Part shown: in pieces, positions 1-8,782 of the stretch
Layout of the letters: the number at the start of each line of letters is the position of its first letter
How positions within the stretch are numbered: position 1 is the stretch's first letter
DNA from: Phytomonospora endophytica
GTDB lineage: Bacteria; Actinomycetota; Actinomycetes; Mycobacteriales; Micromonosporaceae
Assembly (NCBI RefSeq): GCF_014202425.1
Contig: NZ_JACHGT010000005.1
Location: 310,001-374,000, forward strand
Reading direction: 5' to 3'
Length of the DNA: 64,000 bases
Notes under the pieces: model-generated
What the model was told of the DNA's origin: nothing
Databases searched by the model: none
Seen by the model: the letters and a program-made list of their open reading frames with translations, nothing else
Translations under genes and position numbers: made by a program

Positions 1-838
1 TGGGCGGCGCGAACGAAACCGCCTTTGCGGCATGGGATCGGGCTGCGGCCCGCCGCCGGTGCCGGGTCCCCGGCGTGGTGCAGAAGCGCGCTTGGTTCCC
101 GGCGTTGGCGGGCGAGCGAAGCGTGGCTCGCCCTGAGTGGGGGCGTTCGGGCGGGTCCCGGCGTGCGCGGAACCGCGACCGCGCGGCTCACGCTCGCGCG
201 CGAGGGCCTGGTTTCGCTCGTCGCTGCCGCTCTGAGCGCGACTCGCGGGCAGCGTTCGGCGGCGGGCGGCCGTGCGAAAAACGCGCTCCCCCGCTCACCC
301 CAAAGGGGCCCCAAAAATCACGATACGGGCGAGGTGTGACAAAAGCGGATGGCGAGCTGAGGGCATGGCGTGCAAAGGGCGAGCGGATGGCGAGCTGAGC
401 GCGAGCGGATGGCGAGCAAAGGGCGAGCGGATGGCGAGCTGAGCGCGGGCAGAGTGTGCGCAGAGCGCGCACGTTCGGCGGCCTGCGAAGGGCTGCGGGC
501 CGTGTCTCGTCACCGCGTGGGTAAGCCGCGAGACGCGGCTCGGCCAGGTGCGGCTGCTGCGTCCGGGTTCCCGGCGTGGGCGAAACCGGCTCGCGCGTCC
601 GGGCGCCCGCGCGGTTCTGCCGACCCTCGGCGGGTTCGTCGCCGCCGGTCTCGGTGTCGTCTTCCCGGGCGTGCCGTGGGTCGCCGTCGTCGTCGCCGGA
701 GCCCGGTACCTGCTGATCACCTGGCTCGCCGATCGCGGCCGCGCGCTCGTCGCCCGCCCGGCCGGGCGGCGCCGGCTCCAGCTGGTGACGTGGCAGTGGG
801 GTCTGACCGCACCCTCGACCAGCACCCCACCCCTCACT
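1..838. other. Gene-poor, repeat-rich stretch
   Basis: No open frame here has a believable protein. Bases 344-444 hold four copies of a short unit built on AGCGGATGGCGAGC, at 344, 383, 405 and 427; the last three are spaced exactly 22 bases apart. A second motif, GGGT(T/C)CCCGGCGTG, recurs in variant form near 64, 92, 156 and 565. One frame from about 617 to 835 could encode a hydrophobic stretch rich in Val, Ala and Gly followed by basic residues. It has no proper stop and runs antisense into the next gene, so at most it is the remnant of a membrane protein. Confidence 0.5.
344..447. repeat. Short tandem repeat, 22-base period
   Basis: The core AGCGGATGGCGAGC occurs four times. Three copies are spaced 22 bases apart and the first lies 39 bases upstream of the second. 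The units carry alternating tails (CTGAGC or AAAGGG). The array lies in DNA with no recognisable gene. Confidence 0.7.
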
Positions 839-2284
839 TCACTCCGTCGCCAGCTCCCCGCGTTTGACCGCCGCGCCCAGTTCGGCGTAGTCCCGCTCGG
901 TGACGTCGGCGTAGGCCAGCGCGTAGGCCAGCATCGAGTCGTCGAGCCCTTCCCCGTCGGTGCAGTAACCCGCGAGGAGGCGGGCGTCCAGGGAACGCGC
1001 GTGCGCCCGCGCGAGCAGGGCCCCGGCGAGGCGCCCGTAGTCGTCGAGGTCTTCCCGGTCGAGGGTCTCGGGGTCGATCTTTCCCTTGCGGTTGCGGAAC
1101 TGCCGCACGATGAAGTGCCTGCCCTCGATCGCCGTCCACCCCAGCAGCACGTCGGTGTCGGCCTGGACGAGCCGGGCGCCGCGCACGACGCGTTCGCCGT
1201 CGTGCCCGGCGGGCGGCGCCTTCGGCAGGTGCGGGCCGAGCGCCGAGGGGATCACCTGCTTCACCTGCAGGATCAGCGGCTCGTCGCCGTTGCCGCGCAG
1301 CAGGATCAGGTAGTTGCGCAGTCCCACACTGCCCGTCCCGACGATGCGGAAGGCCACGTCGCACACCGTGTAGCGGTTGATCAGCTCGTGCAGGGAGTCG
1401 GGAAGGGTGTCGGCGTAGTCGTCGAGGCCGCCCACGACGGCGTCGGCGGTGGCGGCGTCGACGGCCGACAGCGTCGGCGGGTCGGGCACGAAGCGCCAGT
1501 CGCCGTTGCCTTCACGGCGGGTCCACTTCGCGGCGGCCTTGGCGCTGGTGTTCTTCCTGGCCTTCGCGGTCGCCATCGCGATCTCGTCGACGAGGTCCCC
1601 GGTGTCGACGCCGGCGAGGACGGAGCGGTCGCCGAGGGCGTACCAGGAGTCCAGGAACGGCTGCTCGGCGAGCAGGCCGACGACGGTCCGGTAGGAGCGG
1701 ACGGTGTCGGCGACGGCCTCGCGGCAGCCCTTCTCCGACACGCCTCCGGCGCGCCCGGCGAGCACGAGGCTCGTCGCGAGGCGTTTGAGGTCCCATTCCC
1801 AGGGACCGGGGACGGTCTCGTCGAAGTCGTTGAAGTCCATGACGATCTCGCCGTCGCCGCGCCCGTAGAAGCCGAGGTTGGCGGCGTGCGCGTCGCCGCA
1901 CAGCTGCGCGGTGATGCCGCTGGTGGGGTCGTCGGCGAGGTCGTGGGCCATGAGCCCGGCGGCGCCCCGGAAGAACGAGAAGGGCGAGGCGAGCATCTTG
2001 CGGGTCCGCAGCGGCATCAGCGCGGGGATGCGCCCGGCGGCCGAGGCCTTGACGAACTCGGTCATCGTCGGCCGTCCCTGGGTGGGGCTGACGTCGCGGT
2101 GCAGGGCGTGGTCGACCTTCGCGCGCAGCGCCCGTCCCCGGGCGTAGACGTCGGCGGGGTCGGTCCACTGCCTCCAGTGCGTGTTCGTGGCGGCCTCCTC
2201 GTGCTCGGATTCCAGCTTCGGCCCGCCGGTGTGCCCGGCGCAACCCCGCCGCGCCGTTGCGTCCGGCGACGCCCGTGCCCACAT
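839..2284 (-). CDS. DUF2252 family protein
   Basis: A 481-residue member of DUF2252, a family of kinase-fold proteins of unknown substrate common in actinomycetes. The hallmark motif CGDAHAANLG lies at residues 129-138 and is followed by a DFNDFDE motif near 150-156, matching the Asp/Asn and acidic metal-site arrangement of aminoglycoside-phosphotransferase-like folds. The ATG at 2284 is the only ATG/GTG/TTG in frame before the domain. It has no clear Shine-Dalgarno, so the first 40 residues are poorly supported. The gene is divergent from the TRIC-type channel gene. What it phosphorylates, if anything, is not known. Confidence 0.85.
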   Translation of the reverse strand: MWARASPDATARRGCAGHTGGPKLESEHEEAATNTHWRQWTDPADVYARGRALRAKVDHALHRDVSPTQGRPTMTEFVKASAAGRIPALMPLRTRKMLASPFSFFRGAAGLMAHDLADDPTSGITAQLCGDAHAANLGFYGRGDGEIVMDFNDFDETVPGPWEWDLKRLATSLVLAGRAGGVSEKGCREAVADTVRSYRTVVGLLAEQPFLDSWYALGDRSVLAGVDTGDLVDEIAMATAKARKNTSAKAAAKWTRREGNGDWRFVPDPPTLSAVDAATADAVVGGLDDYADTLPDSLHELINRYTVCDVAFRIVGTGSVGLRNYLILLRGNGDEPLILQVKQVIPSALGPHLPKAPPAGHDGERVVRGARLVQADTDVLLGWTAIEGRHFIVRQFRNRKGKIDPETLDREDLDDYGRLAGALLARAHARSLDARLLAGYCTDGEGLDDSMLAYALAYADVTERDYAELGAAVKRGELATE

Positions 2285-2385
2285 AGTCTGATCACCGTCG
2301 GCGAAGGAGTTTCGGCCGGATCTCGTCCTCGGCGAAGCGGGCGGCGAAGCGGCGCCGCCGGTGCGGCGCGAACCTGGGAGTGGAC

Positions 2386-2997
2386 ATGCTGGTGCTGGAC
2401 CTGATCGGGGTCGCGGTGTTCGCCGCGTCGGGCGCCTCGGCGGCGGTCGCCAAACGCCTCGACCTGTTCGGCGTGGTGTTCATCGGGATGGTCACCGCGC
2501 TGGGCGGCGGTGTCGTGCGCGACGTCGTGATCGGGGCGGTGCCGCCGCTGGCGTTCACCGACTGGGAGTACGTCACGACGGCGGCGGTGACCTCGCTGGC
2601 GATGTTCTGGCTGCACCCGCAGGTCGACCGGCTGCGGAGGACGATGCTCGTCCTCGACGCGGCGGGTCTGGGGCTGTTCAGCGTGGTCGGCGCGCTCAAA
2701 GGCGTCGACCACGGTGTCCCGATGGTCGGCGCGATCCTCGTCGGGATGATCACCGGCATCGGCGGGGGCGTCCTGCGCGACGTCCTCACCAAGGAGATCC
2801 CGGTGGTCCTGCACAGGGAGATCTACGCCTCGGCCTCGCTGCTGGGGGCGGCCGTGATCGTCGCCAGCACCCACTTCGGCCTGGCCAAACAGGTGCCGAT
2901 GACGATCGCGATCGTCCTCGTCTTCGGGCTGCGGCTGCTCTCGCTGTACCGGCGCTGGTCGGCGCCGACCCCCAGGGTCGGCTCGACGTCGGGGTGA
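2386..2997 (+). CDS. TRIC-type / UPF0126 cation channel protein
   Basis: About 203 residues with two tandem glycine-rich membrane modules, each containing a GxxTGxGGGxxRDV-like signature (GMVTALGGGVVRDV and GMITGIGGGVLRDV). This duplicated three-helix arrangement is the mark of the prokaryotic TRIC / YadS (UPF0126) family, which form trimeric cation channels in the inner membrane. A GGGAG at 2376-2380 sits five bases before the ATG at 2386, so that ATG is preferred over the GTG at 2380. The C-terminus is a short polar tail. No partner gene is evident. Confidence 0.88.
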   Translation: MLVLDLIGVAVFAASGASAAVAKRLDLFGVVFIGMVTALGGGVVRDVVIGAVPPLAFTDWEYVTTAAVTSLAMFWLHPQVDRLRRTMLVLDAAGLGLFSVVGALKGVDHGVPMVGAILVGMITGIGGGVLRDVLTKEIPVVLHREIYASASLLGAAVIVASTHFGLAKQVPMTIAIVLVFGLRLLSLYRRWSAPTPRVGSTSG

Positions 2998-3004
2998 ACC
3001 GGCG

Positions 3005-3259
3005 TCAGTCGCCGAGCATGTTCTCGTGGATCTCCTTGCACTCCGGGCAGATCGGGAAGCGCTCGGGATCACGCGAGGGTACCCAGAGCTTGCCGCAGAG
3101 CGCGCGGATCGCGGTCCCGTTCACCATCGCCTCCATGAGCTGGTCCTTCGGCACGTAGTGCGCGAACCGCTCATGGTCACCCTCGTCGTAACGGAGATCG
3201 GCGTCGGTCCGCTCCTGGATGATCGTGCCGCCGTCGGGGTTGGTCACGTGTGGCTCCAA
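3005..3259 (-). CDS. DUF3039 protein
   Basis: An 84-residue protein of the actinobacterial DUF3039 family. It is acidic at the N-terminus and ends with a small metal-binding-like region: Cys in ALCGKLW, then CPECKEIH. This resembles the Cys/His knuckles of zinc-binding proteins. It lies next to a DUF3099 gene on the same strand, a neighbour pair often seen in actinomycetes. The family has no established function. Confidence 0.88.
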   Translation of the reverse strand: MEPHVTNPDGGTIIQERTDADLRYDEGDHERFAHYVPKDQLMEAMVNGTAIRALCGKLWVPSRDPERFPICPECKEIHENMLGD

Positions 3260-3297
3260 AACTCTGTCGCAGATCTGTCACAACTAGTGTCGCACGC

Positions 3298-3651
3298 CTA
3301 TTCGTCCGGATCGAGGACCCGGTGTTCGCGCTGCGTGACCGCCCGCGGGTCGTCCGGTGACGGCCTGCGGTGCCATCGGGAGCGGAGCCGGTGCTGTTCC
3401 TTGGGCGGGCGGTCGTTGGCGACGAGGACCGCCACCCACGGCAGGATCGCGCCCCCGGCGACGCACAGGGGGATCCACAGCCACAGCAGGGGCGCCTTCG
3501 CCATCACCAGCACGGTCGCCACGATCAACAGCACCGCGCGGGCGGCCATCATCAGCACGTACCGGACCTTGCGGTCGCGCAGCTGTTCGTCCTGGCTCTT
3601 CTCGGCGCTCGTGATGAGCACCGGTTTGCCTTCTGACCGGGCGGTCGCCAT
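3298..3651 (-). CDS. DUF3099 membrane protein
   Basis: A 117-residue protein with a polar N-terminus, two adjacent hydrophobic helices at roughly residues 30-80 (an Ala/Val/Leu run followed by [20 protein letters not shown]) and a basic, disordered C-terminus. The opening segment [20 protein letters not shown] is typical of DUF3099. It is probably co-transcribed with the DUF3039 gene downstream. Function unknown; the small two-helix topology would suit an accessory membrane role. Confidence 0.85.
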   Translation of the reverse strand: MATARSEGKPVLITSAEKSQDEQLRDRKVRYVLMMAARAVLLIVATVLVMAKAPLLWLWIPLCVAGGAILPWVAVLVANDRPPKEQHRLRSRWHRRPSPDDPRAVTQREHRVLDPDE

Positions 3652-3734
3652 GCCCTCAGCCTGCCAGACCCGCGCCGGGACGGACGTGCCAGGATCGCGG
3701 GTGGCAGGTGCCGACCGCCAGGGGAGTTGATGTC

Positions 3735-4157
3735 GTGCGGGCCGTGGTGCAGACCGTCGCCGAAGCGAAGGTGACCGTCGAGGGGGAGACCGTCGGGGAG
3801 ATCGGGGAGGGACTGCTGGTCCTGGTGGGCGTGACGCACACCGACGGGGCCGAGCAGGTCGAGCGGCTCGCCCGCAAGATCTGGGAACTGCGGATCCTGG
3901 ACGGCGAGAAGTCCGCCGCCGACGTCGACGCGCCGATCCTCGTGGTCAGCCAGTTCACACTTTACGGTGACGCGCGCAAGGGCCGCAGGCCCACGTGGAC
4001 GGCCGCCGCGCCCGGCCCGGTCGCCGAACCGCTGGTGGAAGCCGTGGTCGCGAGCCTGCGGGGGAGGGGCGCGACCGTCGAGACGGGCCGCTTCGGTGCA
4101 TACATGATGGTGTCCAGCGTCAACGCAGGACCCAGGACCGTCCTCCTCGACGTCTGA
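3735..4157 (+). CDS. dtd: D-aminoacyl-tRNA deacylase
   Basis: A 140-residue protein that hydrolyses the ester bond of D-aminoacyl-tRNAs (and Gly-tRNA-Ala) in the cytoplasm, recycling tRNA and guarding translation chirality. Both family motifs are present: SQFTLYGD near the middle and NAGPRT near the end. The GTG at 3735 begins MRAVVQ as in other Dtd proteins and has GGGGAG at 3721-3726 eight bases upstream, so it is preferred over the ATG at 3708. The resulting length is normal for the family. Confidence 0.95.
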   Translation: MRAVVQTVAEAKVTVEGETVGEIGEGLLVLVGVTHTDGAEQVERLARKIWELRILDGEKSAADVDAPILVVSQFTLYGDARKGRRPTWTAAAPGPVAEPLVEAVVASLRGRGATVETGRFGAYMMVSSVNAGPRTVLLDV

Positions 4158-4213
4158 GGACTCTTAGACTCGTACGGCCGTCCGAAGAACGTCCGCCGCC
4201 CGGGAGCTGATGC

Positions 4214-5929
4214 ATGTCCACGACCGTCGATCTCGACGCCCTGCCGCCACTGCGCGCCTGGCAGCGAAAGGCTCTCGTGCTGTACCTGCGGCAGCGGGAC
4301 CGCGACTTCCTCGCCGTGGCCACGCCCGGTGCCGGGAAGACCACCTTCGCGCTGCGCCTCGCCCTGGAGATGCTCGGCGACGGGACCGTCGAGCAGATCA
4401 TGGTCGTCGCGCCCACCGAGCACCTCAAGGTGCAGTGGGCCCAGGCCGCGGCCCGCGTCGGGATCTCCCTCGACGCGGCCTTCCGCAACGCCGACCTGCA
4501 CCAGTCGCGCGACTTCCACGGCGCCGTGGTCACCTACGCCCAGGTCGGCGCCGACCCGGCCGTGCACCGCCGCCGCACGATGACCCGCAAGACCATGGTC
4601 ATCCTCGACGAGGTCCACCACGCCGGCGACTCCCGCAGCTGGGGCGAAGGCGTCCGACTCGCCTACGAGCACGCCGAACGCCGTCTCCAGCTCACCGGGA
4701 CGCCGTTCCGCTCCGACGACAACCCCATCCCCTTCGTCAACTACGAACGCGGTCCGGGCGGTGTCCTGACCTCCCGTCCCGACTCCGTCTACGGCTACTC
4801 CGAGGCACTCGCCGACGGTGTCGTGCGGCCGGTCATGTTCCTCGCCTACTCCGGTGAGGCGCGCTGGCGCACCAAGGCCGGTGACGAACTCGCCGTGCGG
4901 CTCGGGGAGCCGCTGACCAAGGACCTCACCGCGCAGGCGTGGCGGACGGCCCTCGACCCGACGGGGGAGTGGATTCCGCAGGTCCTGCGCGCCGCCGACG
5001 CGCGCCTCACCGCCCTGCGCACGGCCGGGATGGGCGACGCGGGCGGCCTCGTCATCGCCTCCGACCAGACCGCCGCGCGGGCCTACGCGCGCGTCATCGA
5101 GCGCGTCACGGGCCTGCCGCCGGTGGTCGTGGTCTCCGACGACGCGGGCGCCTCCGAGCGGATCGCGAAGTTCGCCGAGTCCGACGAGCGCTGGATGGTC
5201 GCCGTCCGCATGGTCTCCGAGGGCGTCGACATCCCGCGCCTGGCCGTCGGCGTCTACGCGACCAACGCCCAGACTCCCCTGTTCTTCGCGCAGGCCATCG
5301 GCCGCTTCGTGCGCGCCCGCCGCTCCGGCGAGACCGCCACGGTGTTCGTGCCCAGCGTGGCGCCCCTCCTGGAGCTGGCCGCCGATCTCGAACGCCAGCG
5401 CGACCACGTTCTCGGCGGCCCGAAGGACGAGGACCCCGACGCCCTCCTTCGCGAGGCCAACCGCGAGGAGAAGGAACTCGGCGAGGACGACCGCAAGACC
5501 ACCGAGACCCTCTCGACGAGCGCCGAGCTCGACCAGGTGATCTTCGACGGGACCTCCTTCGGCACCCCCGTGGCGACGGGCACGCCCGAGGAGGAGGAGT
5601 TCCTGGGCCTGCCCGGTCTCCTCACCCCCGACCAGGTCTCGATGCTGCTCAACAAGCGCCAGTCCGAGCAGATGGCCCGCAACGGCGGCCGCACCAACGC
5701 CGACCGCGGCCTGGCCCCCTCGAGTGTCATGCGCTCGCAGACCGCCGCCGAGAAGCGGATCCTGCTGCGCAAGCAGCTCAACGCCCTCGTCGCCTCCCGC
5801 CACCACGCCACCAACGAGCCGCACGGCAAGATCCACGCCGAACTGCGCCGGCTCTGCGGCGGCCCGCCGAGCGCGCAGGCGAGCATCGAGCAGCTCCAGG
5901 AGCGCATCGAGAAGATCCGCGAGTGGTGA
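4214..5929 (+). CDS. SF2 DEAD/DEAH-box helicase, XPB-like
   Basis: A 571-residue superfamily 2 helicase. Walker A ATPGAGKT is at residues 37-44, a DEVHH Walker B motif near 132, and motif III TGTPFR near 162. The second RecA domain has a VSEGVDIPRL segment followed by QAIGRFVRAR, the motif V/VI region with its arginine finger. The C-terminal third is acidic and charged, likely coiled-coil, and ends in a Gln/Glu-rich helix. Such XPB/RAD25-like helicases are common in actinomycetes. A role in DNA repair or RNA processing is inferred only. Confidence 0.9.
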   Translation: MSTTVDLDALPPLRAWQRKALVLYLRQRDRDFLAVATPGAGKTTFALRLALEMLGDGTVEQIMVVAPTEHLKVQWAQAAARVGISLDAAFRNADLHQSRDFHGAVVTYAQVGADPAVHRRRTMTRKTMVILDEVHHAGDSRSWGEGVRLAYEHAERRLQLTGTPFRSDDNPIPFVNYERGPGGVLTSRPDSVYGYSEALADGVVRPVMFLAYSGEARWRTKAGDELAVRLGEPLTKDLTAQAWRTALDPTGEWIPQVLRAADARLTALRTAGMGDAGGLVIASDQTAARAYARVIERVTGLPPVVVVSDDAGASERIAKFAESDERWMVAVRMVSEGVDIPRLAVGVYATNAQTPLFFAQAIGRFVRARRSGETATVFVPSVAPLLELAADLERQRDHVLGGPKDEDPDALLREANREEKELGEDDRKTTETLSTSAELDQVIFDGTSFGTPVATGTPEEEEFLGLPGLLTPDQVSMLLNKRQSEQMARNGGRTNADRGLAPSSVMRSQTAAEKRILLRKQLNALVASRHHATNEPHGKIHAELRRLCGGPPSAQASIEQLQERIEKIREW

Positions 5930-5933
5930 GCGC

Positions 5934-6482
5934 CTAGACGTCCTTGTGCCGGTGGTAGTGGCGCGCCACCCGCACCCTGTTCCCGCATCGCGCCGGTGAG
6001 CACCACCGCCGGCGCGGATGCGCCGGGACGAACAGCAGCACGCAGTCACCGGCCTCGCATTCGCGCAGCCGCGCCAGCTCGGCGCTTCCGGCGAACTCCA
6101 CGGCCGCCTCGGCCAGTGCGGCCGCGAGGCGCTCGCCCGGGCCGCCCGCGCGCACGCGGACGGCCGACAGCACGTCGCCCTCCCACACCGGCACCGTCGT
6201 CGCCGGTGCCCTCCGCTGTGCCTCGACGAGCCCGTCGAGCGCGGCCACCGGCGGGCGCTTCCCGGCCCGCAGGGCCCGCAGCAGCGCCGACGTGTCCTCG
6301 CGCACACTCCGCACGGCCGCCAGGTCGCCGTCGCCGGGGATCCAGTCCCCGCCGTCGCCGACCCGCCCGGCCTCCAGTTCCAGCCAGACGCGCAGGTCGT
6401 CGGCGGTGGCGAGCAGGTCGCCGTCGGCGGTCCGCGTGTTCACCAGGTCGAGGGCGACGTGCTCACCGGTCAGAGGATCCAT
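5934..6482 (-). CDS. CGNR zinc-finger transcriptional regulator
   Basis: A 182-residue protein with an N-terminal ABATE-type domain (ALDLVNTRTADGD opening, residues 9-21) and a C-terminal CGNR zinc finger: one Cys pair in the REC and GDC segments, then the WCSPARCGNR signature and a basic RHYHRH tail. The family binds DNA through the finger and probably senses a ligand through the N-terminal domain. It is divergent from an alpha/beta hydrolase gene and shares an inverted repeat with it. A TAGCAT hexamer six bases before the ATG suggests a leaderless transcript. Confidence 0.92.
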   Translation of the reverse strand: MDPLTGEHVALDLVNTRTADGDLLATADDLRVWLELEAGRVGDGGDWIPGDGDLAAVRSVREDTSALLRALRAGKRPPVAALDGLVEAQRRAPATTVPVWEGDVLSAVRVRAGGPGERLAAALAEAAVEFAGSAELARLRECEAGDCVLLFVPAHPRRRWCSPARCGNRVRVARHYHRHKDV

Positions 6483-6485
6483 GGG

Positions 6486-6533
6486 CTAATGCTAACTCAC
6501 GGCCTTGACGCATTAGGTTTCCCGGGCTACAAC
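6486..6533 (+). promoter_or_regulatory. Operator and promoter between CGNR regulator and hydrolase
   Basis: A perfect inverted repeat, CTAATGC at 6486-6492 and GCATTAG at 6510-6516, has its arms 17 bases apart. Between and beside the arms lies a good promoter for the hydrolase: TTGACG at 6505-6510, a 17-base spacer, and TACAAC at 6528-6533. On the other strand TAGCAT (6494-6489) is a -10 candidate for the CGNR gene. A regulator bound here would cover the -35 of one gene and the -10 of the other. Confidence 0.6.
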
Positions 6534-6562
6534 TTGAGCCCCACCCCCACCGAGGAGCCGGC

Positions 6563-7423
6563 ATGCCCACCATCCACCGCCACATCGACATCGACGGCGT
6601 CACCCTCTTCTACCGCGAAACCCGCCCCACCAGGCCCGACGCCCCCGTCCTCCTCCTGCTGCACGGATTCCCCACGGCCTCCCACCAGTTCACGCGCCTG
6701 ATGGACGCCCTCGGCGACGACTACCGCCTCATCGCCCCCGACTACCCCGGCTTCGGCAACACCACCGCCCCCGACGACTTCGCCTACACCTTCGACACGC
6801 TCGCCGACACCGTCGAGGCCTTCGTCGAAGCCATCGGCCTCGACCGCTTCGCGATGTACGTGTTCGACTTCGGCGCGCCCGTCGGCTTCCGCCTCGCCCA
6901 GCGCCGGCCCGACCGCGTCACCGGCCTCGTCGTGCAGAACGGCAACGCCTACACCGAAGGCCTCACCCGGGCCGCCCAGGACTTCATCGCACTGCGACCC
7001 GAGGACCCGAAGGCCGAAACCGCGATCCGCGGCCTCCTGACCCTCGAAGGGACCCGCGGCCAGTACCTCACCGGCACCCGCGCCCCCGAACACGTCTCAC
7101 CCGACGGCTGGACCCTCGACCAGCACTTCCTCGACCTCCCCGGCCGCAAGGAGGCGCAGATCGCGCTCGCCTTCGACTACCACTCCAATGTGGAGCGCTA
7201 CCCGGCCTGGCAGGAATGGCTGCGGACGCGGCGGCCCCCGGCGCTGGTGCTGTGGGGGACCGGCGACCCGTTCTTCAGCGCCGACGGCGCCAGGGCCTAC
7301 CTCCGCGACCTGCCGGACGCCGAACTCCGCCTGTACGACACGGGCCACTTCGCCCTGGAAGAGGACCTGGCCGGCATCGCGGGGGAGATCGGTGCGTTCC
7401 TCGGGAAGCTCGGGTCCGAGTAG
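6563..7423 (+). CDS. Alpha/beta hydrolase, epoxide hydrolase or dehalogenase type
   Basis: A 286-residue alpha/beta-fold hydrolase. The oxyanion-hole motif HGFPT follows strand 3. The nucleophile elbow reads VFDFGAPVG, so the nucleophile is Asp rather than Ser, as in epoxide hydrolases and haloalkane dehalogenases. A late Asp (GTGDPFF) and the catalytic His (TGHFALEED) complete the triad. The substrate is unknown. GAGGA at 6552-6556 precedes the ATG. The divergent CGNR regulator very likely controls it, consistent with an inducible detoxification or catabolic step. Confidence 0.88.
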   Translation: MPTIHRHIDIDGVTLFYRETRPTRPDAPVLLLLHGFPTASHQFTRLMDALGDDYRLIAPDYPGFGNTTAPDDFAYTFDTLADTVEAFVEAIGLDRFAMYVFDFGAPVGFRLAQRRPDRVTGLVVQNGNAYTEGLTRAAQDFIALRPEDPKAETAIRGLLTLEGTRGQYLTGTRAPEHVSPDGWTLDQHFLDLPGRKEAQIALAFDYHSNVERYPAWQEWLRTRRPPALVLWGTGDPFFSADGARAYLRDLPDAELRLYDTGHFALEEDLAGIAGEIGAFLGKLGSE

Positions 7424-7513
7424 AGCGCCCGCCCCATCGTTTCGCACACAGTTCCTTGCCGCGACACGGTCGCCGGGAGACGATGATCTTCCGGCGACTG
7501 AAAGGCCGCTCCC

Positions 7514-7999
7514 GTGAAGATCCGCTACTCCGGCCGTATCGCCCTGGCCGTCACCCTCCTGCTGACCGCGATCGCCCTGATCCTCAGCTCGATCCTCTCG
7601 GGCCCCGAACCTCTGTGGCCGGGAATCCTGATCTTCCTGGGGACGGCGGCGGTGATCGACGTGCTCGTGAACCTGCTCTTCCTCTTTTACGGGTGGGCGC
7701 GGGTCGACGAGAGCGGTGTCGCCTACCGAGGCAGGTACGGCGGTTTCGGCACCGGGCGTTTCCTCACCGAGGGCGAGAGCCTGGTGATCTCCGGCGGGCG
7801 GGTGTACGTGCGGCGGCCCGACGCGACGCTGGAGGGCACCGGCCTTCTCCGCTGGATGTGCGCCGGCCGCGACTGGCGCGGGCTGGAGCGCGCGCTCCCG
7901 AGGGTGGAGCCGGGTACGGCCACGGTCGTCGCCGCAGCCCGCCCGACCGCGGGCCGACCGCCGGAGCACCGCGGTGTCAGGCGTGCCCCATCCCGCTGA
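7514..7999 (+). CDS. Small membrane protein of unknown function
   Basis: A 161-residue protein with two hydrophobic helices at about residues 8-30 and 37-62, followed by a soluble beta-rich region (VDESGVAYRGRYGG) resembling small bacterial PH-like domains, and a basic Pro/Arg-rich tail. It starts at a GTG with AAAGG nine bases upstream. Its 3' end overlaps the convergent IclR gene by 23 bases, and the low-complexity tail may mark a late stop. I do not recognise the family. Confidence 0.6.
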   Translation: MKIRYSGRIALAVTLLLTAIALILSSILSGPEPLWPGILIFLGTAAVIDVLVNLLFLFYGWARVDESGVAYRGRYGGFGTGRFLTEGESLVISGGRVYVRRPDATLEGTGLLRWMCAGRDWRGLERALPRVEPGTATVVAAARPTAGRPPEHRGVRRAPSR

Positions 8000-8765
8000 C
8001 CAGGTCCCGGATGAGCCCGACCAGCGTCTCGACCCGCTCGCGGGTCGCGTGCCCGGTCAGCAGTGACGTGCTGACCGCGAAAGGCTGGGTCGCCTCGGGC
8101 AGCCCCGGCACCGCGACGGCCAGACAGGTGATGCCGTCGGTGGTCTCCTGGTCGTCGACGGCGTACCCGCGCTCGCGGGTCTCGCCGACCGCCTCGATCA
8201 GCGCGTCGATCCCGGTGATGGACCGGGCGGTGTAGGCGGGGAAGGGCTGGCGCTCGGTGAGCAGTTCGCGGATCCGCTCGTCGGTGTGGCCGGCGAGCAT
8301 GGCCTTGCCCAGTGCCGTGCAGGTCGCCGAGATGCGCGACCCCACCCGCGAGGTGATGCGCAGGGGCTGACGTCCACCGTGGATCGCCAGGTAGACGACG
8401 TCGCCGTCTTCGAGGGTGCCCAGCTGGAGGGTCTCGTCGATCGGGGTCATCCGTCGCGTGCGCGTCGCGAACTCGCGCACCGGGTCGAGGGCGTCGAGGT
8501 AGGCCTGCGACAGGCCGACGAGGCCGGGGCCGAGCACGAAACCGCCCGTCGCGGCCCGGACCAGCCCGGTCGAGACGAGGGCCGCGCAGACGTTGACGGT
8601 CGAGGACCGGGGAATGCCCCCGGCGGCCTTGGCCAGGTCGGCGACGGAGAGGGGGCGGCCACCCGCCTCGGCGAGCGCCTGGAGGATCGCCCCGGCGCGC
8701 AGCACGGCGGGCGCGGGGGCGGCGCTGTCCCAGCCGTTGAGTTCACGAGCTCCCATGGTCGGCAA
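7977..8765 (-). CDS. IclR-family transcriptional regulator
   Basis: A 262-residue IclR regulator. The N-terminal winged helix-turn-helix spans about residues 20-80 (AGAILQALAEAGGRPLSVADLAKAAG), followed by the linker helix and a ligand-binding GAF-like domain ending VETLVGLIRDLVSGM. It is divergent from the five-gene sugar-acid operon, and the 122-base gap carries a long perfect palindrome, so it is almost certainly the local repressor or activator. The effector is presumably a pathway intermediate such as a 2-keto-3-deoxy acid or the hydroxy-acid substrate. Confidence 0.93.
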   Translation of the reverse strand: MPTMGARELNGWDSAAPAPAVLRAGAILQALAEAGGRPLSVADLAKAAGGIPRSSTVNVCAALVSTGLVRAATGGFVLGPGLVGLSQAYLDALDPVREFATRTRRMTPIDETLQLGTLEDGDVVYLAIHGGRQPLRITSRVGSRISATCTALGKAMLAGHTDERIRELLTERQPFPAYTARSITGIDALIEAVGETRERGYAVDDQETTDGITCLAVAVPGLPEATQPFAVSTSLLTGHATRERVETLVGLIRDLVSGMGHA

Positions 8766-8782
8766 ATCTACGGCCGCGACAC

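Noticed and set aside
344-447. Repeat array considered as CRISPR
   Set aside because: Units are 14-20 bases at 22-base spacing with no unique spacers, and no cas gene is present.
548-2404. Plus-strand 618-codon frame
   Set aside because: Mostly antisense to the DUF2252 gene and compositionally a shadow; only the 617-835 part looks protein-like and is reported as a doubtful remnant.
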